A stretch of 24,495 bases of DNA. Origin: Clostridia bacterium (GTDB lineage Bacteria > Bacillota > Clostridia > Christensenellales > UBA1242). Both the position numbers and the translations under genes were made by a program. The DNA lies in the NCBI GenBank assembly GCA_900768425.1, contig CAAGCR010000021.1, positions 1 to 24,495 of the forward strand. The letters are read 5' to 3'. This document shows positions 1 to 8,100 of this stretch, one piece after another (position 1 is the first letter of the stretch; each line of letters opens with the position of its first letter). A model generated the notes under the pieces. It was given only the letters and a program-made list of their open reading frames with translations, was not told the origin of the DNA and did no database searches.

Positions 1-72
1 ACTGATGAACCTCTTGCAATGAGAGTTTTTGATGAATATTATAAACTTTTAGATGAACAAAATAAAAAGTAA
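1..72 (+). CDS. C-terminal end of an unidentified protein (5' end outside window)
   Basis: Frame 1 is open from the window edge to a TAA at 70-72 and gives 23 residues, ending in a polar tail (LLDEQNKK). It is followed within 20 bases by a strong hairpin and T-tract terminator, which supports it as a real gene end. Too little remains to name a family. Confidence 0.6.
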   Translation, partial: TDEPLAMRVFDEYYKLLDEQNKK

Positions 73-84
73 TTAATTTTAATC

Positions 85-123
85 AAAAAAAAGTGTTACA
101 AGTTTTCTTGTAGCACTTTTTTT
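85..123. terminator. bidirectional rho-independent terminator
   Basis: A 13-bp stem (90-102 with 107-119, one G-U pair) and a TTTT loop are followed by a T-tract on the plus strand and preceded by an A-tract that acts as a T-tract on the minus strand. It lies between two convergent genes and can serve both. Confidence 0.85.
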
Positions 124-141
124 ATTTATTACTTTTGATTA

Positions 142-1605
142 TTAGCCCATAAAAGCAAAACTAATCATAGGACCTCTTCCGTTTAATTCTGTCAAGTATG
201 TCGTAATTATTTCTTCACCACTTTCAATATTATAATAAGTTATATAGCCATTTTCATCACAAGTGCGAGTTAGCAGATAACATCCTACAAGATTACCTTT
301 TACTCCTAAATTATATGCTGTTTTTATTTCTTCTAATGAACAAACCCAAAATTTTTGTTCTATGCTTGTATAATATGTGCCAACAAAATCATTGATTGTT
401 TCACATTTTACTTTATTAAACAATAAATCATTTGTTAATTCATAATCATCATAAAAATTTTTGTTTGTACCTGCGGAGAAATAATAATAATTATTATTAG
501 AATCTTGTGTTCCTGCATATTTTTGTTTTACTGTATTTCCATCCAAGTAATTCTTTATATTACTAGTTGAATAATCAGTCCATAATTGTCCGTATTCATT
601 TTTTGACAATGTTACATATTCTTTCTCAGCAACTAATGCAGAATCAGTATCATAATAGAAATTGTTACAATATTGCACATTTGTAGTAGAACTGAACAAG
701 CAATAATATTTAACATTTTCTTTTGCTTCGTAATGTCCATTATTATCATTAATATAGTTTTTTACATCATCTAAACTATTTAAAGTTACTTCTTTCCCGT
801 TTTCAACTATTCTATAAATTACCCATTTAGCGGCATCGCCTTCGGCTATTTTTGAATCTGATATATTCGCATCCCAACTAGCATATTTGCCCATTTCAAC
901 ATAATATGCATTGTAAGTATTAATGTTGCCATTGCTATCATATATAACAATCTCACCATATTTAATTTCAGTTGGTGTATTTTTAGTTTGTTCAACATTT
1001 AATGTAACATTTCCAAAATCAAAAGGGCTAGAGCTCAACATTTCACGACCATCTATAAATGTTCCACTACCACCAACTTCTTCTTTATATACCAATGTAA
1101 AAATAATTTTTACTTCTCCTATGGTTGCTACTGAATCTGGAGTTTTTGCGGGAGCAATGTACGGGTTGTTTATAAAGTCCATTGTAATGCCGTTTTCTTC
1201 TAGTTTTGTTTTTGTTGCATTAACATCTTCTACTAGGTTTGCTTTTATTGCAAAAGCTGAATAGTTATAGATTTTAATTGTAACTTCTATACTTTTAGGG
1301 AATTTTTCTCCGTATGGTAGGCTTATGTAATCGGTTGATTCATTGAAATACATTTCGCCTAGCGACCATTTATTAGATAGGTCTGTTTCTTTTGTTATAT
1401 TATTAGAATACACTGTGCCATCTTTATTAATTGCATTGCTTACTTCACCGCTATACTTTACATTTAGATTGTGTGATACAAAACCTATTGAGCCACCAAC
1501 ATTTAATGCTGATTTTCTGAGAGAGTAAACCCCAACGGCTATCACCCCCATACATAAACATAAAGTTATAATATTGAGAATTAGACATATTTTTTTCTTT
1601 TTCAC
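142..1605 (-). CDS. membrane-anchored or secreted surface protein, possible DUF6273-like C-terminal domain
   Basis: I choose a GTG start at 1605 (487 aa). AGGAGG lies 7 bases upstream on the minus strand, and the upstream ATG at 1668 falls inside the -35 box. Residues 2-30 are a Lys-rich stretch then a hydrophobic segment, a signal peptide or N-terminal anchor. The next ~200 residues look like a beta-rich ectodomain (segments such as VEVTIKIYNYSAFA and VKIIFTLVY) that faintly recalls TasA/camelysin-type surface proteins. The C-terminal ~200 residues hold six Cys, a WVCSLEEIKTAYN segment, a YLLTRTC segment and a closing GRGPMISFAFMG. This resembles the (W)LR(T/S)...GVRPAF pattern of DUF6273-type domains. 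Family names are tentative; secretion and surface location are the firmer inference. The divergent neighbour is an XRE regulator, and the shared promoter region carries a repeated palindromic site, so regulation by that protein is likely. Confidence 0.7.
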   Translation of the reverse strand: MKKKKICLILNIITLCLCMGVIAVGVYSLRKSALNVGGSIGFVSHNLNVKYSGEVSNAINKDGTVYSNNITKETDLSNKWSLGEMYFNESTDYISLPYGEKFPKSIEVTIKIYNYSAFAIKANLVEDVNATKTKLEENGITMDFINNPYIAPAKTPDSVATIGEVKIIFTLVYKEEVGGSGTFIDGREMLSSSPFDFGNVTLNVEQTKNTPTEIKYGEIVIYDSNGNINTYNAYYVEMGKYASWDANISDSKIAEGDAAKWVIYRIVENGKEVTLNSLDDVKNYINDNNGHYEAKENVKYYCLFSSTTNVQYCNNFYYDTDSALVAEKEYVTLSKNEYGQLWTDYSTSNIKNYLDGNTVKQKYAGTQDSNNNYYYFSAGTNKNFYDDYELTNDLLFNKVKCETINDFVGTYYTSIEQKFWVCSLEEIKTAYNLGVKGNLVGCYLLTRTCDENGYITYYNIESGEEIITTYLTELNGRGPMISFAFMG

Positions 1606-1639
1606 TTTTTTACCTCCTATATATTTAAAATATACTAAA

Positions 1640-1668
1640 AATATATTACATTTGTAAAGTAAAGTCAA
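1640..1668 (-). promoter_or_regulatory. sigma-A-type promoter of the surface protein gene
   Basis: On the minus strand, TTGACT (1668-1663) and TATATT (1645-1640) are separated by exactly 17 bases. The predicted start near 1633 leaves a ~28-base leader containing AGGAGG. The spacer holds the palindrome TTACATTTGTAA (1646-1657), positioned to block RNA polymerase. Confidence 0.8.
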
Positions 1669-1704
1669 CTAAATTGTATTGGTTTTTATTACATTTTTAA
1701 AGTA
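1645..1704. promoter_or_regulatory. paired operator-like direct repeats in the divergent promoter region
   Basis: ATTACATTTGTAAAGTA (1645-1661) and ATTACATTTTTAAAGTA (1688-1704) differ at one base and start 43 bp apart, about four helical turns. The first contains the palindrome TTACA-TT-TGTAA. A further half-site TTACAT (1711-1716) abuts the XRE start codon. The first copy fills the spacer of the leftward promoter and the second that of the rightward one. The likely ligand is the adjacent XRE protein; this is inferred. Confidence 0.65.
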
Positions 1705-1708
1705 TATT
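1679..1708 (+). promoter_or_regulatory. promoter of the XRE regulator gene
   Basis: TTGGTT (1679-1684), an 18-base spacer and TATATT (1703-1708). The -10 box ends 8 bases before the ATG and no Shine-Dalgarno site exists, so the transcript would begin at or within two bases of the start codon. Confidence 0.6.
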
Positions 1709-1716
1709 TATTACAT

Positions 1717-2031
1717 ATGGATATTTTAGGTAAAATTGATAAGTTAAGAAATGAGCATGGCTGGTCTTTTTATGAGTTATCAGAACAATCTTCTGTAAAT
1801 CAATCTACGCTTGCAAATATGTATCGTAGAAAGTCTTTGCCATCTATTCAAACTCTGACCGATTTATGTGGTGCGTTTGGTATTACACTTTCACAATTTT
1901 TTGCGGAAGAACAAAATGATATTAATAATGAAAAAACAAGGTTGCTTATTAACGAGTTTGGTTGTTTAAACGAAAATCAAAAAGACTTTGTTTTAGAAAT
2001 GACTAATTTAATCAAAAAAAATCTACAATAG
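1717..2031 (+). CDS. XRE/Cro-CI family transcriptional regulator
   Basis: A 104-aa protein. Residues ~5-62 form an XRE helix-turn-helix: LRNEHGWSFYELSEQSSVNQ covers helices 1-3, followed by STLANMYRRKSLPSIQTL and the typical ending LCGAFGITLSQFF. The C-terminal ~40 residues are charged and helical (LNENQKDFVLEMTNLIKK), likely a dimerisation tail. It lacks the peptidase or sensor domain of larger CI repressors. It is divergent from the surface protein gene, and both promoters carry the same repeated site, so the simplest model is autoregulation together with control of that neighbour. There is no Shine-Dalgarno site and the -10 box is almost at the ATG, so the mRNA may be leaderless. Its own 3' end forms one arm of the terminator. 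Confidence 0.9.
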   Translation: MDILGKIDKLRNEHGWSFYELSEQSSVNQSTLANMYRRKSLPSIQTLTDLCGAFGITLSQFFAEEQNDINNEKTRLLINEFGCLNENQKDFVLEMTNLIKKNLQ

Positions 2032-2060
2032 ATATTTGTTTTCTATTGTAGATTTTTTAC
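2017..2060 (+). terminator. rho-independent terminator of the XRE gene
   Basis: A perfect 16-bp stem (2017-2032 with 2042-2056 and flanking T) with a 9-base loop, followed by T residues. The left arm includes the last codons and stop of the regulator gene, an economical overlap. Confidence 0.85.
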
Positions 2061-2172
2061 TTTTAATTTCATAAGTAATTAACGAATTTTCTCGTTTTAA
2101 GAAAGTTGAATTTATCTTTAATTTTAACTGCATTTGCTAAATCATAAAATTGAGTATTCAATTAATTTTTTA

Positions 2173-2775
2173 CTATTTTAAATCTATGCCTTCGTTTGAA
2201 AAGTCGTTTACTTCTTTTTTGGCTACGACTGAACCATATAGTTTGATTATTTGGTTTGCTTCTATCTCGTTCATATCTGCGTGAGTCATTAAAACATTGC
2301 GTAAATCTCTTAAATTTCTAATATATGGAGTTTTGCTATTTCCTTGTTGTACGTTTTTAATATAGTTTGCATTATAGTCTTCAATGAATTGATGTAAGCA
2401 TTTTGCTTGCATTCTTTTTATTGTTTTTGGCATTGGAACTATATTTGGTCTTTGGCAACGGAATAATGGAAACTCTCTGCGTTTGTCATTGGCTGAATAG
2501 TTTATTCCGCCATCTACTGCCCAAACATTGCTTTTAACCCATAGGGCAACCAATCTACGCAATTTTAAGATGCTATAACGAACTTCTCCTCTAGATTTGC
2601 CAAGGTCTTGGTTTTTATATTTTACTTGATAATATAAATTTTTAAAGTTTAAAGTAAAATAATTCATTAGGTCACGTTGTGATGACAACATCATATTTTT
2701 AAAACCTAATTCTTTTATCCTTTTTTCGTAATTGTCCCAAACTACATCCATTTCTTCATTTAAAACACTTCTCAT
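2173..2775 (-). CDS. uncharacterised 200-aa basic protein
   Basis: I do not recognise this family. The 200-aa product has no signal peptide or membrane segment and is rich in Lys, Arg, Asn and aromatic residues, so it is likely cytosolic. Visible landmarks are SRGEVRYSILKLRRLVALWV (residues ~80-100), a WAVDGGINYSANDKRREF stretch, and a C-terminal helix-like region with MTHADMNEIEANQIIKLYG. AGAGGT lies 9 bases before the ATG. It has its own near-consensus promoter with a perfect palindrome in the spacer, which suggests regulated expression. It lies downstream of another unrecognised gene (3062-4096) on the same strand, but a terminator and this promoter separate them. No function is proposed. 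Confidence 0.75.
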   Translation of the reverse strand: MRSVLNEEMDVVWDNYEKRIKELGFKNMMLSSQRDLMNYFTLNFKNLYYQVKYKNQDLGKSRGEVRYSILKLRRLVALWVKSNVWAVDGGINYSANDKRREFPLFRCQRPNIVPMPKTIKRMQAKCLHQFIEDYNANYIKNVQQGNSKTPYIRNLRDLRNVLMTHADMNEIEANQIIKLYGSVVAKKEVNDFSNEGIDLK

Positions 2776-2802
2776 TTTTTATACCTCTTATTAATTGATA
2801 TT

Positions 2803-2831
2803 AGTATAAATGTTACCAAACATTTTGTCAA
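2803..2831 (-). promoter_or_regulatory. consensus-like promoter with palindromic operator in the spacer
   Basis: On the minus strand, TTGACA (2831-2826), a 17-base spacer and TATACT (2808-2803). The spacer contains the perfect inverted repeat AATGTT-TGGT-AACATT (2809-2824 on plus). A dyad filling the spacer of a consensus promoter is typical of repressor control; the repressor is unknown. Confidence 0.8.
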
Positions 2832-3013
2832 TATGGAATTTATGAAAAATTTGTGTAATGTGTGAAATTTTATATATAGAAAACACTACCTTTTTATAAT
2901 AGAGATTATAAGTATTTTTGTTAATAATATATGCATTATTATTAAACAAATTATTATGAGCATTGTCTTCTTATTGAAAGCACATCACTATTTTAGAGTA
3001 TTATACATCTTAC

Positions 3014-3050
3014 AAAAAAAGAAAGAATTAAAATATCATTCTTCCTTCTT
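3014..3050 (-). terminator. rho-independent terminator of the 3062-4096 gene
   Basis: Read on the minus strand, a 13-bp stem (3050-3038 with 3028-3016, two G-U pairs) with a 9-base loop is followed by a run of T (3020-3014). It starts 12 bases after the stop codon. Confidence 0.75.
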
Positions 3051-3061
3051 TATGTATTTTT

Positions 3062-4096
3062 TTATTCTTTTATGTTTGATTTTTTGGCCTTTCTTGAATC
3101 TTCTAATTGTTGCTTTTTGGCTACTGTTTGTTTTTCTGATATTGCATACATATCATAGAAACCTGTAAACATTTCTGGTAGCATTTTATATCCTAAAATT
3201 ACACCTTCCCTTGCCTTTGTGCCTATTCTGTACATTTGTGAATATATGTCATTAGTTGATGCATATGGAATGTTTTTAAGTGCATTATATGTCAATGTTA
3301 ATTTTTGCAAATTCATACCTAGTTCAGTATGATGAAACATATCTTTATTGTACATATCTTCGGCGAACAACAAAGTAGACATTTCCATACTGCTTGCTTG
3401 TGGGTCTGCAATGTAGTAATATGCTAGGTTTAACATTTTAAAGGCTGTTTTTCGGTTGCTTTTATCTACCATTCCTAGTCTGGTTAATTCATCTTTAACC
3501 TTTGCAAACATTTGTTTATTGGCTAAAATTAAATCTTCCCTTTCGGTTTGGCGGAAGTCTGTATATTTTATTGACTCACCTTTTGGAACAGTTCCGCTGA
3601 GCAAGGCTTTATCATATTTTTTAATAATTGGAGTTGTGCTTAGTACTGGCGAATTTATTTGCATAGAAAATTGACCGTTTTTTGTAATCTTTAAACCTTG
3701 AAATTCTAAGCCAACACTTTGACCTGCATCGTAAGCAATTTGTTGTATTTGATTTATTGTGGCACGAGAACCAAGTCGAGATATATTTAATGCAGCTCTG
3801 CGTATTGCCATTGCGTTTGCACGAAGCTCTAGCGGGCTCATAAAATCTTGCAAGCGTGAACTTTGATTTACACCTATGTCTGATTTTGATATGCCGTGCA
3901 TATATTGAGTTAAATAGTCTAAATTATCTTCCAACCCATTATTTACGGCAGAAATTATTAACCCATAGAGATTATTATTTAAATATCCGTAGTCTTTTAT
4001 AAGCCCTGATAGTTGTTTAATTTCTCTTGAATAGACTTTTCTTTGTACTGCTCTTTGAGCATCATAGAAACTGGTTAATTCGTATCCTTTTGGCAT
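3062..4096 (-). CDS. uncharacterised 344-aa protein
   Basis: I do not recognise this family. The product has no signal peptide or clear membrane segment and appears mostly helical. Features seen: an N-terminal MPKGYELTSFYDAQRAV; a central FRQTEREDLILANKQMF; a region rich in Met and Tyr (LAYYYIADPQASSMEMSTLL); and a Lys-rich C-terminus (KKQQLEDSRKAKKS). AAGGGG lies 8 bases before the ATG, which fixes the start. It has its own consensus promoter and its own terminator, so it is a single-gene unit between the SDR gene and the 200-aa orphan. Composition matches the surrounding genome. The long poorly hydrophobic helices could suit a structural or nucleic-acid-associated protein, but nothing decides it. 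Confidence 0.75.
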   Translation of the reverse strand: MPKGYELTSFYDAQRAVQRKVYSREIKQLSGLIKDYGYLNNNLYGLIISAVNNGLEDNLDYLTQYMHGISKSDIGVNQSSRLQDFMSPLELRANAMAIRRAALNISRLGSRATINQIQQIAYDAGQSVGLEFQGLKITKNGQFSMQINSPVLSTTPIIKKYDKALLSGTVPKGESIKYTDFRQTEREDLILANKQMFAKVKDELTRLGMVDKSNRKTAFKMLNLAYYYIADPQASSMEMSTLLFAEDMYNKDMFHHTELGMNLQKLTLTYNALKNIPYASTNDIYSQMYRIGTKAREGVILGYKMLPEMFTGFYDMYAISEKQTVAKKQQLEDSRKAKKSNIKE

Positions 4097-4125
4097 TTTG
4101 TATCCCCTTAATAATTTATGATTAT

Positions 4126-4154
4126 ATTTTAACTTATAAAGTACTCATTGTCAA
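4126..4154 (-). promoter_or_regulatory. promoter of the 344-aa orphan gene
   Basis: On the minus strand, a consensus TTGACA (4154-4149), 17 bases, and TAAAAT (4131-4126). The predicted start near 4119 leaves a ~23-base leader containing AAGGGG. The spacer has a short dyad, ACTT-TAT-AAGT, next to the -10 box. Confidence 0.75.
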
Positions 4155-4165
4155 TAGTGAAATGT

Positions 4166-4954
4166 TTAAAACAACTTATTTGTCATATTTAAAACTGCGT
4201 TTTTACTTACAAAACGAGTAAAGAAATATAGCACTTTATATTTACCACTTACAATATACATTGGTTTTGTATGTTTTTTGTTGCATATTTTATATATTTT
4301 TTTTACTGCTTTTTCTCTATCCATTCTAAGATGTTCTCTTTTTGCTATTTGTTCGCAAGAGTTCTTTATTTTTTCGCCATATTTGTTGTTTGTATCTAGC
4401 GTTATATCACGATTTTTACTAAAATTTGTCTTTATGTCACCTGGGCAAATACAGGTTACATCTATGCCAAAATTTTTAAGCTCCATTCTTAGACCATATG
4501 AGAGCATATTAACTGCAGACTTGCTTGCTGAATACATTGCTCTAAATGGCAATGCATATAAAGCACAAGCTGAAGAAATGTTCACTATTCTTGCACCTTT
4601 TTGCATATACTTTAAGGCTTCCTGACAACACCACAAAGTGCCAAAATAGTTGACATCAAAAATTTGTCTACTCTTTTGCTCTGAGGTTAGTTCTATTGCG
4701 CCAAAAACACCATAACCAGCACAATTAATAAGTATATCTATTCCCCCGAATTTTTTGAATATATTTTGAAAGACATTTGCGACTTGCTCTTTGTTTGACA
4801 CATCTACTTTATAATTTTCTTCATCTTCTATTGCGTGCAATGACATATTTATAACTATGTCGCCATTTTGTTTATAAAATATTTTTAACTGTTCTCCGAT
4901 ACCACTTGATGCACCGGTAATTACTATTATTTTTTTTGTTTTTTCTTTTTTCAT
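4166..4954 (-). CDS. short-chain dehydrogenase/reductase (SDR) family oxidoreductase
   Basis: NAD(P)-dependent oxidoreductase of the classical SDR family; substrate unknown. The nucleotide-binding motif TGASSGIG is at residues ~13-20 and NCAG near 77-80. An active-site Ser lies in VNISSA (~127), the YSASK catalytic Tyr and Lys at ~141/145, and CPGDIKTNF follows. The basic C-terminus after ~200 ends in a weakly hydrophobic stretch (YKVLYFFTRFVSKNAVLN), as in SDRs that sit at the membrane. Counting uses the ATG at 4954 (262 aa). A second in-frame ATG at 4969 lies upstream of a TATATT box (4966-4961) that is 6 bases before the 4954 ATG, so the shorter form is preferred. Neither start has a Shine-Dalgarno site. 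Likely transcribed alone. Confidence 0.88.
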   Translation of the reverse strand: MKKEKTKKIIVITGASSGIGEQLKIFYKQNGDIVINMSLHAIEDEENYKVDVSNKEQVANVFQNIFKKFGGIDILINCAGYGVFGAIELTSEQKSRQIFDVNYFGTLWCCQEALKYMQKGARIVNISSACALYALPFRAMYSASKSAVNMLSYGLRMELKNFGIDVTCICPGDIKTNFSKNRDITLDTNNKYGEKIKNSCEQIAKREHLRMDREKAVKKIYKICNKKHTKPMYIVSGKYKVLYFFTRFVSKNAVLNMTNKLF

Positions 4955-5080
4955 ACTATTAATATACATTTTTATTAAAAAAAATAAAACTAAAATTAAT
5001 CATTTATTTTAAAATGTGAAATAAAATTAGTTTTTTACTTGTATTTGCTAAAAAAAATAACATATTTTAATTAAAAAAAT

Positions 5081-5109
5081 TTGTTAATTATTTACAAATT
5101 CTATATACT
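5081..5109 (+). promoter_or_regulatory. promoter of nifJ
   Basis: TTGTTA (5081-5086), 17 bases, TATACT (5104-5109). The predicted start near 5116 leaves a ~60-base AT-rich leader ending in AAGGTAAGG just before the ATG. No riboswitch-like fold is evident. Confidence 0.7.
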
Positions 5110-5175
5110 AATTAGTGAAATAATTGTAAAAATTTTTTATACAATTTTTCTAAACTATTTTTAAAAGGTAAGGTT

Positions 5176-8100
5176 ATGAATAAAATTACTGTTGATGGGA
5201 ACACTGCAACTGCATTAATTGCTTATGCCGTAAGCGAAGTTGCTTCCATATATCCAATTACACCTTCTTCTACTATGGCTGAATTATGCAGTCAATGGGC
5301 AGATGAAGGCAAGAAAAATATTTTTGACAAAACAATGATTATTAAGGAAATGCAGTCTGAAGCGGGTGCTGCTGGTGCTTTGCATGGGAGTTTAACTTGC
5401 GGTGCATTATCTACCACATTTACTGCAAGTCAAGGGCTTTTATTAATGATACCTAATATGTATAAAATTGCCGGCGAATTATTGCCTTGCGTTTTTCATA
5501 TTTCTGCCAGAGCGTTGGCAACTCACGCACTTTCTATTTTTGGTGACCATAGTGACATAATGGCTACAAGAAGCACAGGATTCGCTTTTTTGGCTTCTAG
5601 CAATGTTCAAGAATGCCACGATATGGCACTTGTTGCACATATTGCAACCTTAAATTCATCTGTACCTTTTGTACACTTTTTTGATGGTTTTAGAACTAGC
5701 CACGAAATTCAAAAAATTGAAGAAATTTCTTATGATGATATAAGAAAAATATATCCATATGAAAAAATGGAAGAGTTTAAAAAGCGTGCCTTAGACCCAC
5801 TACACCCTAGACAACAAGGAACAGCACAAAATCCTGATATTTTCTTTCAAAACCGAGAGGCTTGCAACGAAAAATACGCAAAAGTATTTGACTGTGTTTG
5901 TGATGCTTTTAAAAAGTTAGAAAGCATAACAGGTAGGCATTATGAACCTTATGAGTACTATGGTGCAAGTGATGCCGAAAGAGTTATTGTAATTATGGGC
6001 AGTGGCTCTGAAACCGCTATTCAAACAGTCAATGATTTGGTTGCAAAAGGAGAAAAAGTTGGTGTGTTGCGTGTTAGACTTTTTAGACCTTTTAATTATG
6101 ATGCCCTAATTGAAAAATTACCAAATACTGTTAAAAAGATTGCTGTTTTAGACAGAACAAAAGAAAGTGGTGCACCTTGCGAACCATTATGTGAAGATAT
6201 TGTTTTTGCAGTACAAAAACATCACTTACCTATTGACATTGTTGGCGGTAGATATGGACTTGGAAGCAAAGAGTTTAAACCTAACCATATTTATGCTGTT
6301 TTTGAAAATTTAAAAAACGATAAACCTTTAAATAGTTTTACGGTTGGCATTAATGACGATGTCACTCACCTATCTTTAAAAAATTATGACTATAAAATTG
6401 ACAACAACGAAAAAGAATTCAAATTTTTTGGTTTAGGCTCAGATGGGACTGTTAGTGCAAACAAAAATACAATTAAAATTATTGGAGAATGCACCGACAA
6501 GTATGTTCAAGGTTATTTTGAATATGACAGTAAAAAATCAGGAAGTTTAACAACCAGCCATTTGCGTATTAGTGATGACAAAATTTTGAGTCCTTATTCA
6601 CTAGAACACGCAGATTTAATTGCTATCCATAATTTTAGTTTTGTTGGTAGATATGATTTAACTCAAAATTTAAGGAAAAACGGAATTGTAATTTTAAATA
6701 CTGTTTTAGAACCTGATGAAGTTGTAAAATTTTTACCTGAAAAGTTTGTTAAAGATTTAAAAACTGCCGATGCAAAATTATATATAATTAACGCACAAAA
6801 AATAGCCGAAAAAGTTGGACTTGGGAATAAAATTAATATAGTTATGCAAACTGCATTCTTTAAACTTGCAAATATAATTCCTTATAAACTCGCAAAAAGT
6901 AAAATGCAAGAAGCCATTAAAAAAACATATGGTAAAAAGGGTGATGATGTTGTAAACAATAACCTAAAAGCCATAGATTTAGCCGAAAATGCGCTTGTTT
7001 TGTGTGATTATAACAAAACTGAAACCATTAAATCATATTTACAAAAAGGTACTGATGATGAATATTATAATGAATTTATTAAACCTATTGAAAACTTGCG
7101 TGGCAACGATTTGCCAGTGTCTGCCTTTAACGAAAGCGGATATGTTCCTACCGACACATCAAAATTTTTAAAAAGGGGCATTGCTAGTCATTTGCCTTGT
7201 TGGAATAGCGAAAACTGTATTCAATGTGGTATGTGTGCCGTATCTTGTCCACATAGTGTAATTCAAAGCAAATTAATTAATAATGATAATTTAATAAATG
7301 CACCGGTTGGTTTTGACTTTGCTAATGCGTTTGGAGTTGAAGATAAAAAGTTTAAACTACAAATAAGTCCACTAGACTGCACCGGTTGTGGAGTTTGTGC
7401 AAAAGTTTGTCCTGCAAAAAACAAAGCGTTAGTTATGGTTGAAGCAAACGAGATTTTAAACAAAGAACGCAAAAATTATGAATATTTTAAAACTTTGCCT
7501 TATGTAAAATCACCTTTCTCTACTTCTCTTGCAAAAGGCTTACAATTTGAAAAGTCATATTTTGAATTTAGTGGTGCGTGTGCCGGATGTGGCGAAACTC
7601 CTTATATTAAAATTGCAAGCACTTTGTTTGGAAAAGATATGATTATTGCAAATGCAACCGGTTGTTCATCTATTTATGGTGGCAACTCCCCTGTTTGCCC
7701 ATACTCAAAAGATTCATCGGGTTATGGCCCTGCTTGGGCAAACTCTTTATTTGAAGATAATGCAGAGTTTGGACTTGGTATGAGTTTGGCGATTGAAAAC
7801 AATAAACAAATGCTAAAAAAATATTGTGAAGAATATTTGCAAAATTGCATAAATATACAAATTAATGAATATTTACAAAAATGGTTAAATAATGATTTAC
7901 CTTTAAACAACGATGAAGCAAATACTCTTATAAGTCTTTTAATTAAAGAAAAAGATATAGTTTTAACCAACTCATCAAATAATGATGTTAAAAAAGAAAT
8001 AACTTGCATAAATAATATACTTTTATACAAAGATTACTTCACCAAAAAGAGTTTATGGATAATTGGCGGTGATGGTTGGGCATATGACATTGGTTATGGC

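Noticed and set aside
923..1264. 113-aa open frame on the plus strand
   Set aside because: Antisense to the surface protein gene, which has a promoter, ribosome site and signal segment.
2956..3168. 70-aa hydrophobic open frame on the plus strand
   Set aside because: Overlaps the 3' end and terminator of the 3062-4096 gene on the other strand; its hydrophobicity follows from AT-rich T-biased DNA, and it has no Shine-Dalgarno site.
5110..5175. Riboswitch in the nifJ leader
   Set aside because: The leader is ~60 bases of almost only A and T, with no conserved motif or terminator.
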